Source: CAZCCV01 sp964497515 | GTDB taxonomy: Bacteria; Armatimonadota; UBA5829; DTLH01 | Assembly (NCBI GenBank): GCA_964497515.1 | Contig: CAZCCV010000007.1 | Location: forward strand, 1 to 64,000 | Length of the DNA: 64,000 bases | Reading direction: 5' to 3' | In this document: piece by piece, positions 9,213-20,300 of the stretch | Layout: each line of letters opens with the position of its first letter | Numbering within the stretch: the first letter of the stretch is position 1 | Program-made: the position numbers and the translations under genes | Notes under the pieces: generated by a model | The model's input: only the letters and a program-made list of their open reading frames with translations | Told to the model about the DNA's origin: nothing | Databases searched by the model: none

Positions 9213-9941
9213 TTGATACCAATACGGGATGAAAATCCCACGAACACAATACCATACGTTGTCTACTTCCTCATAATTGCTAACATTGTTGCATTTCTAT
9301 TCGACGTCGTCAGCGGACCACTGGGAAGCCGGTATTATATGGTTCCGAAAGCCATTGTAACGGGTCAGCCATTCTTTGTTCCTGTCAATGGAGTCCCGAT
9401 AATTGGTGTTCAGCCAGCTTGGATAACGCTCTTTACATCAATGTTTCTACACGCAGGGTTCTGGCACCTGGGCGGGAATATGTTGTATCTCTGGATATTC
9501 GGAAACAATATCGAAGATGCTCTGGGGCACGTGCGATTCTTGATCTTCTACCTTTTGGGTGGCATTGGTGCTGCAGTCGCTCATATTTCGATGAATCCCT
9601 ATTCTGAGGTGCCGACGGTGGGAGCAAGTGGAGCAATTGCTGCGGTCCTCGGTGCCTATTTGTTGCTCTACCCCAGAAACAGAGTTGTCGTGCTGGTAGT
9701 GCTCGGTCTTATGATAACGACTATTGCCGTCCCTGCTGTTATCGTGCTCGGAATCTGGATACTATTCCAATTACTTAGCGCACCTACTGCCTCTGGTACA
9801 ACAGGTGGGGTCGCATACTGGGCACATATCGGTGGTTTCGTCTGCGGTATAATACTGATTCAACTGTTTGGGGGAAAAAGACTGCTCCGGGGTCGCGGTT
9901 CGACATATCCATACCACCAAACCCGAAGAAGAGATTGGTAG
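9213..9941 (+). CDS. rhomboid family intramembrane serine protease
   Basis: Six- or seven-helix inner-membrane protease of 242 residues that cleaves transmembrane substrates within the bilayer. Visible are the MIPIRDENPT start common in this subfamily, HLGGNM (His85-Asn89, oxyanion region), the nucleophile motif GASGA (Ser139) and the catalytic His205 in AHIGGF, so the Ser-His dyad is intact. The start is TTG 9213, set by GGGGGAGG nine bases upstream and by the family N-terminus. It opens a long plus-strand run of envelope genes and ends 9 bases before the DUF5693 gene; its substrate is unknown. Confidence 0.93.
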   Translation: MIPIRDENPTNTIPYVVYFLIIANIVAFLFDVVSGPLGSRYYMVPKAIVTGQPFFVPVNGVPIIGVQPAWITLFTSMFLHAGFWHLGGNMLYLWIFGNNIEDALGHVRFLIFYLLGGIGAAVAHISMNPYSEVPTVGASGAIAAVLGAYLLLYPRNRVVVLVVLGLMITTIAVPAVIVLGIWILFQLLSAPTASGTTGGVAYWAHIGGFVCGIILIQLFGGKRLLRGRGSTYPYHQTRRRDW

Positions 9942-9950
9942 GAATCAGAA

Positions 9951-11903
9951 ATGGTTTATAAGCGACATCCGATACTTGCTCTAGCTATGATACTCGGTGT
10001 TATCGGATCACTCTGGGCACTTGCTGATAGATATCGAATTGAGACCAAAAACCATAACGTTCAGTTGGTTGTAGATTACCAAGAGGTTCTAGACCTTGCT
10101 GGAGCCTCAAGACACAGCGTATCTAATACCCTTGAACAGCTGAAGACTGTCGGTGTTACGAGCGTGGCCATCCAAGAGCAGACGGTGACTGATTTAGTTG
10201 CGACTGGTGCAATGAAAATCAGTGAGACTGATACTGGCACAAAACTGGAATGCCGCGACTTAGACACGTTCAATCGTCTTAAGAACTCCGCCTTAGTAGC
10301 AAATATTCACTACCCTGTAACCTCAAGCAGTTCGGCCCCCATCGAAGTGCATATTGATGCAAATCCTGGCTACGTTTTAGCACAACCGATTAGTCTTGCA
10401 GAAGATGCTTTCGGTACAGTTCAACACAGCGGGTTGAGCATTATTGTGCGTATGATGAATCACCCGGGAATCCATCCTGAGTTTGTAGAAGCTACGATTG
10501 CAAACTATCGCCAAAATGGCATAGGGATCGTAATGTTCTCAGGCGATGCGGTTCTAGGATTCCGAAGTGGAATAAATGACGTTGCGAATATGTTCAAGAA
10601 CCACGGAATGGCGTTCGGTAGCATCGAATTCGTTAAGCAGAAAGGCGACCTCCGTTTTGCAGGCGCTATGCTGCCAAATGTGATCAAGGTTCACAGCATA
10701 ACCGCAGCTGAAATGTCGACTCTGGACAGGCAGTCTGCTGTCGATCGTATGGTTAAAGCCGCCAGAGAGAGAGATGTGCGGCTCCTCTATATTAGACTTT
10801 TCGATTTGAACGGAGTAGAACCGCTTGAACAGAATTTGGACTACATTTCTGCAATAGATGGCGGGCTGCGGAGTAATGGACTAGCAATCAATCCTGCCCA
10901 ACCATTTGACGCGCTAAATCCACCGGCGTTTGCGTTGTCTATGGTAGCTGTTGGCATTGCCGCAGGAATCACTCTCCTCACATTGTCGCTATGGAACTTC
11001 AGCCGTGCTGGAACCACGGTTCTCTTTGCGATTTCGCTGTTGTTTTGCGTTGTCCTGGCGTTGGCACCTGTTGTGCTTGCCTGGAAGCTCCTTTCATTGA
11101 TTGCCGCCATTGTCTTTCCGATACTGGCTGTGCTATCTGCAATTGCGGAGAGTCCTGAGTCGGCTGACAGCAGACCGCTCCCGTCTAAGATTGGACGAGC
11201 GATATGCAGGTATATCACAGTCATAATGATTGCCTTGGCTGGCGGACTCTCAATTGCTTCGTTACTGGGGCGGGTTGAGTTTATGCTACGCATTGACCAA
11301 TTCGCCGGTGTGAAAATCGCGCATCTACTGCCTGTTCTTGCAATTACGCTGCTATTGGCGGCCGGCATAGCCTGGGAAGCCGACACGTGGAAACATCAGT
11401 TGACGAAAGCGCGAGATCGCTTGTCAGCTTTCGCTTTGCATCCAGTGTTGATATGGCAAGCGGTGCTGGCATTCGTTCTTATGGCTATGCTTTGGATCGT
11501 CCTTGTGCGATCGGGCAACGAGGCCGGAGCCGTTGTATCTGGTATGGAACTGAAATTCCGATCGTTTCTCGATGCCTTCTTACCGATACGACCAAGAACA
11601 AAAGAGTTTTTGATAGGGCATCCCGCACTGTTTCTTGCAATAGCCGCAGCATTCGGCGGGCGACGTAACCTTGCTGGTTTACTATTGATAATAGGAACAA
11701 TTGGTGAGGTATCCCTGGTTAATACTTTCTGCCATATTCATACACCAATCGCGCTCTCGTTAATGAGGGTAGTTGTAGGAGCTGTTCTCGGACTGGCCAT
11801 CGGTATTGTGATTCTGTATCTATCATCATTCATTGCTAGATACGGAAGGAAGCTGCTAACCGATGAGGACGCCCAAAGGACGGAAGTGAGGGTGCGACAG
11901 TAG
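9951..11903 (+). CDS. DUF5693 family polytopic membrane protein
   Basis: Protein of 650 residues: an N-terminal helix, an extracytoplasmic domain of about 300 residues (family segment SVSNTLEQLKTVGVTSVAIQ near its start), then about eight helices from residue 325 to 630. It matches the DUF5693 architecture, whose genes commonly sit beside csaB; the function is not established, but export or assembly of a pyruvylated cell-wall polymer is a reasonable inference. ATG 9951 has AGGAA seven bases upstream. Its stop codon overlaps the beginning of the conserved CsaB reading frame. Confidence 0.85.
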   Translation: MVYKRHPILALAMILGVIGSLWALADRYRIETKNHNVQLVVDYQEVLDLAGASRHSVSNTLEQLKTVGVTSVAIQEQTVTDLVATGAMKISETDTGTKLECRDLDTFNRLKNSALVANIHYPVTSSSSAPIEVHIDANPGYVLAQPISLAEDAFGTVQHSGLSIIVRMMNHPGIHPEFVEATIANYRQNGIGIVMFSGDAVLGFRSGINDVANMFKNHGMAFGSIEFVKQKGDLRFAGAMLPNVIKVHSITAAEMSTLDRQSAVDRMVKAARERDVRLLYIRLFDLNGVEPLEQNLDYISAIDGGLRSNGLAINPAQPFDALNPPAFALSMVAVGIAAGITLLTLSLWNFSRAGTTVLFAISLLFCVVLALAPVVLAWKLLSLIAAIVFPILAVLSAIAESPESADSRPLPSKIGRAICRYITVIMIALAGGLSIASLLGRVEFMLRIDQFAGVKIAHLLPVLAITLLLAAGIAWEADTWKHQLTKARDRLSAFALHPVLIWQAVLAFVLMAMLWIVLVRSGNEAGAVVSGMELKFRSFLDAFLPIRPRTKEFLIGHPALFLAIAAAFGGRRNLAGLLLIIGTIGEVSLVNTFCHIHTPIALSLMRVVVGAVLGLAIGIVILYLSSFIARYGRKLLTDEDAQRTEVRVRQ

Positions 11904-12991
11904 CTAATATAGTTGTCTCCGGTTACTACGGCTTTGGTAACGCTGGTGATGAAGCCGTTTTGGCGGGGATAGCAGCATCAATAGCTGACACCTGCCCTAA
12001 TGCAGAGTTGACGGTATTATCTGCCGACCCCGTGGCCACACATAATGAGCACGGCATCCGCGCTGTTCAGAGAATGAACCCGTGTGAGGTTATCGCCGCA
12101 CTGCGCTCTGCAGATCTGCTGATATCGGGCGGGGGAAGTCTGCTTCAGGACGTAACCAGTGCAAGATCCATCTTTTACTATCTGGGCGTAATCTGGCTTG
12201 CAAAGAAGTTGGACAAGAGAGTAATGGTGTATGCACAGGGCATCGGGCCGTTAAATGGGCGCTACTCTCGCGCAGCTACAAAGTCTGTGATGAATCGCGT
12301 TGATTCAATCACCGTGCGGGACACATGTTCGATGGAGCTTCTTCAGGAGCTTGGAATCGGCGAGGACAGAATCACACTAACTGCTGACCCATCGTTTGCA
12401 CTTCAGCCGGCACCACGTGATGAGATAGCTGACGCATTGAAAGCATCTCAAGTGCCTGAAGGGGTTCCACTGATTGGCGTTTCTTTGCGACCTTGGCGAG
12501 ATCATATCGACTGGCTTCCGACTATTTCCCAGGGACTTGATGCAGTCGCCACGCAGGTGGGGGCTGCACTCGTATTCCTCCCTATGCAGCGCGATCAGGA
12601 CACAAGCATATGTGTACAGATGGCATCGCGCATGACTGTACCGTCATACGTGGTCACTACTCCACTCTCTCCACGAAAAATGATGACTCTCATTGGTGAG
12701 ATGTCCTTACTCATAGGTATGAGGCTTCACGCATTGATCTTTGCAGCCAGTAGTGGAGTACCTTTTGTAAGCCTTGCCTACGATCCGAAGGTAGAGGCAT
12801 TCACCAGAATATGCAAACAGGGTGAGTCGCTCAGATTAAACGCTTTGACATCCACAGAGATTTCTGCGCGCGTTATGGATGCATGGACGCGTCGCGAGGA
12901 GCTCTCTGAAATAGAACGCGCACAGGTGCAACCACTTAGAGATGCCGCAAGGGAGAACGCTGCCAGAGCCTGTGAGCTGGCTGGCTGCTGA
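11900..12991 (+). CDS. csaB: CsaB polysaccharide pyruvyl transferase
   Basis: Cytoplasmic enzyme that transfers pyruvate from phosphoenolpyruvate to a cell-wall polysaccharide, creating the ligand for SLH domains. Visible are the family start VVSGYYGFGNAGDEAVLAGI, SADLLISGGGSLLQDVTS, VYAQGIGPL, DPSFAL, ISLRPW-like SLRPWRD and GMRLHALIFAASSGVP. The conserved frame begins near 11900, but no ATG, GTG or TTG precedes TTG 11960, which would remove the glycine-rich start. GTA 11900 (behind GAGGG) or ATA 11909 would have to serve, or the true start has been mutated or misread. It follows the DUF5693 gene directly, a common pairing. Confidence 0.85.
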   Translation, partial: VANIVVSGYYGFGNAGDEAVLAGIAASIADTCPNAELTVLSADPVATHNEHGIRAVQRMNPCEVIAALRSADLLISGGGSLLQDVTSARSIFYYLGVIWLAKKLDKRVMVYAQGIGPLNGRYSRAATKSVMNRVDSITVRDTCSMELLQELGIGEDRITLTADPSFALQPAPRDEIADALKASQVPEGVPLIGVSLRPWRDHIDWLPTISQGLDAVATQVGAALVFLPMQRDQDTSICVQMASRMTVPSYVVTTPLSPRKMMTLIGEMSLLIGMRLHALIFAASSGVPFVSLAYDPKVEAFTRICKQGESLRLNALTSTEISARVMDAWTRREELSEIERAQVQPLRDAARENAARACELAGC

Positions 12992-13072
12992 GGAACTTTG
13001 GTATCTAGCAACGAGTCAATTAATAGAGGTCATACGAACAGTTGTGCTTCGTGCCGTATTTCAAGAGCTACA

Positions 13073-15649
13073 ATGATTAGGCGATCAATTCGCGTCGTGC
13101 TGATTCTGTCTTTTATCTGCTCTTCTACTCTCACTTGGGCAGATTCCCTTTGGCACGTCATCAACGAACGCCTGACAATCAGTGGTTCCAAGAGCTACAC
13201 ATTTCAGTCGGTCTCTGTAGAAGGCAATCGAGATATGTTCTACGATGGCAACTACAATTATAGCCCGCAGTACCGCAATGAGACCAACCTCTCGATTGCA
13301 GGAAAGCTATTGACTGGTATGTCCGTATCTGCTTCTGTGACCAACAACCGATGGAATCCTAACGACCGGATTTTCACGCTGAACTATGACCGCAACAGAA
13401 CTCGCGCTTCCCTGGGAGACATCACCTGCTCGCTGACTGGAAACGAATTGTTGTCGTTTTCCAGAAGACTGAAGGGTGCGACCGTAACTCAGGATCTCGG
13501 TTTTAGCAAAGTGACGGCGATCGTATCCAAAACTAAGGCATCAACGAAGACCGTTACCGTTCAGGGCAACAACACCCCAGGGCCGTATTATCTCGGAATA
13601 TCGCAGATCGTTGACGGCAGTGAGAGGGTGAAGATAGACAAAGACGACATTCCTCGTTCAGATAGTTCCGGCTACCCGAATTACACACTAGACACATTCG
13701 GTGGGATAATCACATTTCGCGACGGATTGATAGTATCGAGCAGTTCTGAGATAAGTGTAAGCGTTGAGACTCAGAGCATTAACAGTGCTGCAGGCACCAT
13801 ATACGGTGTGCGCTCTGATATACCGGTTGGAAAGCGCACTGGATTTGGAGTCACTTACCTTATGCAAGCTGCGGGAGACACGTCCGAAAACACTAGAGAG
13901 ATTGCCGAACCATTTCACGGCAACAACACCCTGAGTCTACCTTATGAACTGCTGTATGTTCCAACACCACCAGACCCTGCAAAAGGCATTGCATTTACTG
14001 TGAAGGTCGACGGAATTGAACAGATAATGGGACTGGACTACACGCTTAACTATCCACTCCACTATATTGTCTTTATGCGCCCAATTCCCTCCAACTCCAC
14101 GATACTGGTGACGTATACTCCGGTTGTAGAAAAAGGTGTTTCTTCAGATCGAAGTGTGATCGGGCTAGATGCCAAGTATAAGCTGTCCAATGCTGTCACG
14201 CTAACTGGCAACTTCGCTCGTTCTACGAAGGACTACAAGGGCGATGATGGTGGCTCTGCTGCATCACTTAGAGCTGCGGGTAGATTCGGCAAGCTGAAAC
14301 TGTCAGCAGGGGTAAGAGACATAGACTCTTCTTATGCTCCAATAGAAAGCGCTGGATTCTTCAGAAACGAACGAGGAAGCGACCTGGACCTTCAATATCA
14401 GTTGACTAACAGTTTTACCTGGTCTTCCCGACTTGACCACTACACCAGACCCTACTATCAATACGGATTAGGCGGTGTTCTGCAAGATGATGGGCGCACA
14501 GCTGACAGCAGCGCCTCAACCCATACACTTGAATGGAAACCTGCCAAGCTGCCTGCAATGAGGCTCACGAGATCACAGTCCAACACGACCAGCGGGACTG
14601 ATTCCAACCTGCTTGATACCGATGCATTATCTATCAATTGGAACTCATCGAAGCTTGCTGTAACTGGAGAGCTCAGCAGATCGAACAGGGAGAACACTTA
14701 TACATCCAAGGTCGATGGCACTGTGAAACACACACTAAACTCCGCCGATACATCCCGCTTAAGTGTTCGATATACACCTAGACAAAAATACTCGCTTATG
14801 GCAGATATCGCAAACAGCAGCATAGAGAACTCTGGCGAATCAAAAACTGATGCGCGTAACTATCAGCTAATTGCAAACTATATTCCGACGCGAGAATTAA
14901 ACCTGGGATTCACATACAGACTCTCTGACTCCGGAAGCAATTACACTACGCCATATGGCGATTCATTTGGCGGCGGGTTAGGACCAGGCTCTGGTTATCC
15001 AGTCGGAGGATATGTTCCCTCTTATGGACTCAGATCAGTAACGCGTATGGCCAGCCTGAATTGGAACCCATCGACGAGATTTGCATTCAACTCTAGCCTG
15101 AGTCTCAGTTCTGCTGAGGGTGACAACTCTACTAATACCACAATTAAGGGAACAGATATTGGGTTCTCGTACACACCTCAAGAACATATTACGATACGCG
15201 CCTATTCGAGCGATCAAGACGGCAGTTTCGTGGGTAGCGACGGCAATATGTCGAGCAGAATCGGGTTTTTGTCGGCAACCGTGGGCCCAATCAACAGATT
15301 CACTCTGGATCTTGGGTATCAGAAGATGCTCTCGGAAACACTGTTCTCGAGTGATTTTCCACTGTTTCCCCAGCAAAACAGTATCACCAATATGAGGAGT
15401 ATAAGTGGTGTACTACGACGCGAAATCTCCGGCGGAAGGTTTCTGTTTTCTGAGTTTGCAAGCACCAGCGTAGACAGTTACTCCAAGAACAAAAAGACAT
15501 CGCTCGCATTCGGCATTGAGTATCCATTAAACGAGATACTTGGACTCAAGGTCGACTGGCGAATCATTGACTATCGGGACGATAGCAGCTCTTCTAACAG
15601 CTATCGCGCCAATATGCTGAACGCCCGTATCGGGGCAAGGTTCAGGTAG
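13073..15649 (+). CDS. outer-membrane beta-barrel-like protein
   Basis: Exported protein of about 858 residues, with a signal peptide (MIRRSIRVVLILSFICSSTLTWA). The mature part alternates polar and hydrophobic residues with many aromatic positions and a final residue pattern ending ARIGARFR, as in outer-membrane beta-barrels. The first half has periodic beta-rich segments (LSIAGKLLTGMSVSASVT, FTLNYDRNRTRASLGDI) and an ordered stretch near residues 300-355 (PTPPDPAKGIAFTVKVDGIE) that looks like a small beta-sandwich. I do not recognise a named family. ATG 13073 was chosen because the signal peptide begins there; the open frame extends to 12998. The csaB stop lies 81 bases upstream. Confidence 0.75.
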   Translation: MIRRSIRVVLILSFICSSTLTWADSLWHVINERLTISGSKSYTFQSVSVEGNRDMFYDGNYNYSPQYRNETNLSIAGKLLTGMSVSASVTNNRWNPNDRIFTLNYDRNRTRASLGDITCSLTGNELLSFSRRLKGATVTQDLGFSKVTAIVSKTKASTKTVTVQGNNTPGPYYLGISQIVDGSERVKIDKDDIPRSDSSGYPNYTLDTFGGIITFRDGLIVSSSSEISVSVETQSINSAAGTIYGVRSDIPVGKRTGFGVTYLMQAAGDTSENTREIAEPFHGNNTLSLPYELLYVPTPPDPAKGIAFTVKVDGIEQIMGLDYTLNYPLHYIVFMRPIPSNSTILVTYTPVVEKGVSSDRSVIGLDAKYKLSNAVTLTGNFARSTKDYKGDDGGSAASLRAAGRFGKLKLSAGVRDIDSSYAPIESAGFFRNERGSDLDLQYQLTNSFTWSSRLDHYTRPYYQYGLGGVLQDDGRTADSSASTHTLEWKPAKLPAMRLTRSQSNTTSGTDSNLLDTDALSINWNSSKLAVTGELSRSNRENTYTSKVDGTVKHTLNSADTSRLSVRYTPRQKYSLMADIANSSIENSGESKTDARNYQLIANYIPTRELNLGFTYRLSDSGSNYTTPYGDSFGGGLGPGSGYPVGGYVPSYGLRSVTRMASLNWNPSTRFAFNSSLSLSSAEGDNSTNTTIKGTDIGFSYTPQEHITIRAYSSDQDGSFVGSDGNMSSRIGFLSATVGPINRFTLDLGYQKMLSETLFSSDFPLFPQQNSITNMRSISGVLRREISGGRFLFSEFASTSVDSYSKNKKTSLAFGIEYPLNEILGLKVDWRIIDYRDDSSSSNSYRANMLNARIGARFR

Positions 15650-15701
15650 AAATACCGTCATTATTAAGTAACACCAATTGTTGCAAAAGGAGTAGAGTGA
15701 T

Positions 15702-17249
15702 ATGAAGCACATGGCTCTGGCAATTGTGGTAGTCTTTCTTGCAATTGCATTGCTTTCCGGCTGCGGTGGCAGCGGAGGAAGTGGCAAAGGAACACTCTCC
15801 GGGACAATAACTGATGTAGCTGGCAATATGATTCCCGGAGCTGTGGTGACACTTGACGGCAGACAGGTCGCCACATCACTTATGAATGGCACCTATAAGG
15901 CGACCGGCATAGCTCCTGGTTTGTACAATTTGGAAGCTTCCGCTAGGGTGAATGGTAGAGAGTGGGTAGGTACAACGGTAGTTGACGTCTATCGCAACGG
16001 ACCTACAATGAACCAACATGTAGTAGTGGGCGCCTGGGACAATCTAGGCGAAATACAGGGCACGATAACCAACTTGTCGAATGATGGTCTGGAGGGTGTC
16101 CGTGTCTTGGCGGTTGCAAGGTATCCGCAGAATAGGCCAGCCGATGAAGCCTCTGTCATTAGCAAGACCGAAGTAACAAACTGGAGAGGCGAGTACTCCA
16201 TCACCGACCTACCTGCAACTATCACTGTAAATGGTGTGAAGCAAGACATCATATACGATGTGATCGCTTCTTATGCTGGCGCATCTGGCCAGCCTGGCGG
16301 TTACAAAAACGTGACCAAAACTGCAACGATATCGAGCGATCCCAATATGGTAACAGTAGTGAACTTCACCCTTCAGCCATCGACCATTATTACACCTCCG
16401 GCACCTCCAGGGTGGACAACTTCTCATGCCATATATGTTGTCTCTTACACGGTGCCTAACCGAATAACGACACGTGCCACAGAGAGTGCATACGATGCTG
16501 TGAAGTCGTGTATCTCCGAACGTAGCAGAAAGGCTGTTGCGTTTAAGAGAAAACATCCATCGCGTGCACCGGCACTCGGCACTACAATAGAGAATAGCGT
16601 CGTGTGGTACAGCATATGGAACGAGTACTACGGGATTGATGTCCCTACAAATCTGGCTGGATTCAGTATTTATAGAGGTACCACGCCGTATATTACTCGA
16701 ACTGATCAATACTTGGTAGACTTCTTCCGTAACCCATCGATTGTGACATACGCCGACACCAGCAATGAGTTGACTCCGGGTGTAGAATACTGGTACGGAG
16801 TCACATCTGTCAGTACCAGCTATCTTGATGCCAGTAATCGTTTCAACCCGTTAGCCGAGAGCGCAATGTCTGGCATCTCCTCTGTGACACCTCTCGGAAA
16901 ACTGAATGCAGCGCTGCCTGCGGATGGTGGTACTATCAGCAGAAACAATCCTGTTTTCAGTTGGAACCCGGTTGCTGGCGCAAAGAGCTACAGGGTATTC
17001 GTATATGAGAGTTACCCTATACTTGACGCACTTTTTACGCCGCAAGGTGACCCACAAAGACCAGATCACCTGCCTGCGTGGGGACAATCACACGATTCGT
17101 TGGGCACATCTATCACTTTCTCTGATCCAACATTCCCACTGGTTAGCGGGCGCACATATTGGTGGGTCGTTGTCGCAGCAGATGACACTGATTTCGATTA
17201 CGGATACGCATATGCGATATCCGAATTGAGATCTTTCACTGCATTGTAA
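15702..17249 (+). CDS. lipoprotein with carboxypeptidase-regulatory-like and Fn3-like domains
   Basis: Lipoprotein of 515 residues; the lipobox LSGC with a Gly/Ser spacer lies at about residues 18-21. An immediately following SGTITDVAGNMIPGAVVTLDG segment and a second near residue 110 (IQGTITNLSNDGLEGVRVLA) are carboxypeptidase-regulatory-like beta-sandwiches. The C-terminal region (LPADGGTISRNNPVFSWNPV, YRVFVYE) looks like a fibronectin type III-like module. ATG 15702 has AAAGGAG upstream. It sits between the beta-barrel-like gene and the FlgD-type gene; a role as an envelope-anchored structural or binding protein is inferred. Confidence 0.8.
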   Translation: MKHMALAIVVVFLAIALLSGCGGSGGSGKGTLSGTITDVAGNMIPGAVVTLDGRQVATSLMNGTYKATGIAPGLYNLEASARVNGREWVGTTVVDVYRNGPTMNQHVVVGAWDNLGEIQGTITNLSNDGLEGVRVLAVARYPQNRPADEASVISKTEVTNWRGEYSITDLPATITVNGVKQDIIYDVIASYAGASGQPGGYKNVTKTATISSDPNMVTVVNFTLQPSTIITPPAPPGWTTSHAIYVVSYTVPNRITTRATESAYDAVKSCISERSRKAVAFKRKHPSRAPALGTTIENSVVWYSIWNEYYGIDVPTNLAGFSIYRGTTPYITRTDQYLVDFFRNPSIVTYADTSNELTPGVEYWYGVTSVSTSYLDASNRFNPLAESAMSGISSVTPLGKLNAALPADGGTISRNNPVFSWNPVAGAKSYRVFVYESYPILDALFTPQGDPQRPDHLPAWGQSHDSLGTSITFSDPTFPLVSGRTYWWVVVAADDTDFDYGYAYAISELRSFTAL

Positions 17250-17303
17250 AACAACTGTGGAACAGTCCTGACGACTAATCCGTATTATTAGGCTGGAGTG
17301 CAC

Positions 17304-20300
17304 ATGAACTTAGCAAGATTCGTGGTTCTTGTTTGCCTGCTGACGCTCATTTTGTCGAGTCAGTATGCTTCTGGAACCGATTATATAAATGTTTCGAATG
17401 CACCGTTTGCGACTGTGTCTAACGGCCCGCAGAATGCCATCGTGGTGGACGTTGCGGATCCGTTGGATAAGACACAGATTCAGACTGCTCTTAGAAACGT
17501 ACTGCCCAAGGCAACACGCGCATCTGGAGGGCATCTCTCTAGGCAGATCGCAGCTCTTCGGAAAGCCGGATTGATCCGACCCGATGTAGATGCTGCAGTC
17601 TATCCGACGATACTGATTCGCTCTGGCGGGTCTTTTGAGCCACTCAAAGGGCGTGCAGGAACTACATACGGTGGAGGGACTATCACTTTCACCTATACGG
17701 GCTGGTCTGATGCAGATAAGACCCTGCTTCAGACGTTTGCTCAAACGGCATATCCAATTATTGAGCAGATATACGGCAGCCCGGCAAAGACGCTTACTGT
17801 TGAAGTAGTCAATGATGTTGCACAATCAGTAACCGACTCCTTGCTGGGTGGCGTATATATCACTGGTGCGATCGGGCAGCCTCAAATCAGGCTGTACCGA
17901 TATCGAAGCAACATCAGTCTAGAGCGCAGTTTCCTCCACACTATGATAAGGGCATTTCACGATACAGCTATGTTCGACTACGATGCCTGGGAGGAAGGGT
18001 TTGCACGGGCGGCGGCAGTAGCTGCGGGGGAGAAGATTGATAGAGTAATTGTACAGAACCCTGCACTTGGACTCTCGCAAATGGACTTCACCGGAAAGAC
18101 TGGTTCCGGGGACGCGTTCTACTACGTAATGTCGAACTACGAACTGATGAACCAGCCACCGCTGTCGAACAACACGTTTTATACATCCATGATGGATATG
18201 CTCGAGACAGAAGGGATGTTTGGCGGGATGATAATTCCCCGTCTGGGAATGTCATCGACTGCGTGGATGAAAGTTTACATCGAAAGACTGCTTACCGATG
18301 GACAATCGTTTTTCAAGCTGTTTAATGAAACGTACTATCAGCAGTTATCGTCGAATTCCGGTCTTGCAGGGAATGTGCCAGCGCTGAAGTCTATTGCTGC
18401 CAGTATCACACCAACTGTTGAGGGGGTGTATTTTGACAACTGGTTCGGCAGACAGTTCATCTTCGATACCAGCGTATCAATCGGCAGGAAGCTCTACTGC
18501 TACACGTTCCCACCAACTTTGCCGAGTGACGGCGATGATGACTACTCAATGCCAGTGTTCGTCATATACTATTCGACAGACAATACAGGGGGAATCGAAA
18601 GACCGCTTTCTGGTATGGTTTACCCTGTTTACTGGAACTACAAGTATACTAACGACCTCTTCACATCGAGCCAGTATGAGCAAGTGCCGATACAGAACGG
18701 CGAAGGTTATGTTATGCCAACATTCTACGCTGGAAACATAGGTGGTGCTCAGCGAGTGGCAATGGAGTTTACCATCGGTACCGAAAGCCGTCGGGTGTAC
18801 TTCCCTGTTGGTGTGGCCGGAACTGAAACAGCTCCTAACAATCTGGTTGGTGTAGTGGTGGGAACCAATAGCGGATCAATCACTGCCAGAATGGATAACG
18901 AAGCAACGGGAAGCACTGTGTCGCTCACTAATGGGGCATTTGGAGCGCCAATGGTGTCATTGCTGGACTTCCATCGATTGACGCTGACTTATACACCAGT
19001 GTCCGGTGCACCGTCTACTCGTACAGCAAATGTTGGCCCCGGACTGTATACAGCAGTAATGAATGCATCTACTACATCCATTGCTAAGCAGCTCGTACAT
19101 ACATTCACACCGGGTACGCAGATGATCTCTTTTCCGATGACGACCTTTGCACAAGATCAGTCCGATGCAATTATGGATGGCAGTGGAAACCCTGCAATTC
19201 TACCAGACCGGCTTCTGCTTGCAAGGTGGGAACCTTCGTTGGCCGATTCTTACAAGTATGAAATGTATCCAAAGACACCCCCGTTTGCTCCCGGACGAGG
19301 CTATTGGATCAAACTGCCTTCGACAATTGTCGCCACAGTAACAGGCGAGGTACCTGATCCATCAGGAAGCTATCGAATAGGACTGGTTCAAGGATGGAAC
19401 CAGATTGGATGCCCTTACGAATCGCCAGTTGCCGTCTCGAGCATTATGGTTGAAAAGGAGAATTTTGAACCGGTGAAGTTTGCAGAGGCGTGGTCGACTG
19501 GGATAGTGGGCAAGACAGTCTGGAAATACGATTCGACTGCTGGATACACTGAAGCAACTACTATCGACCCTTGGGAAGGGTATTGGATCAAATGCAACTC
19601 ACCAAATGGAGCCGTGTTGATCGTTCCTGGCCCTGAAAGCACACCCCGTTCGCGAGTTGTTAAAACCGAAGAAGCTGCGGACACCGCCTTGAGAACGTCG
19701 AATGCAGAGGCCAATACGTGGTCGATTGAGATGCAGGCAGTGGCTCCTAACGGAAACAGTAACAGCATCACACTCGGAGTAGCTCCTGGAGCCTCTGATG
19801 GCTTTGATCCAGCCTATGACTCTGAACTTCCTCCTGCTTTTGGAAGTGGCACCACCATAGCTACCAGAGCCAATCTGAGCGCGTGTGATCCTCTCGGAGT
19901 TGACACTCGAGCAGCGGGCTCACCCAAGATCACTTGGGACATGGTTGTAACACCCGCGGAGGCTAATCAGGATATCGTCATCAGATGGCGCAATCTGGCT
20001 AACGTGCCAAAAGGATACCGTTTGACTCTTGTGGATAAAGCGACAGGTGACACGCGGTTTATGCGCACGACAACGAACTACAGATTCAATACAGGTGACG
20101 GGAGTTCTAGACTGTTCACTGTGGTTGCTGATTCGTCTCCTACGATACCACTGATGATAACGAATGTGACAGTTGCGCCCAGCCGAGGTTCTAGTGCTAG
20201 CATCACTTATAACCTCACCTGCGATGCTCAAGTATCAACCGATATAGTCGGCGCAAATGGGCGATTGATTCGGAAGTTGACTGCCGGCAGAGTCACTCGT

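Noticed and set aside
11864..11903. Programmed frameshift fusing DUF5693 and CsaB
   Set aside because: The overlap is open in the right frame, but there is no slippery heptamer in the DUF5693 reading frame, and the two proteins are normally separate.
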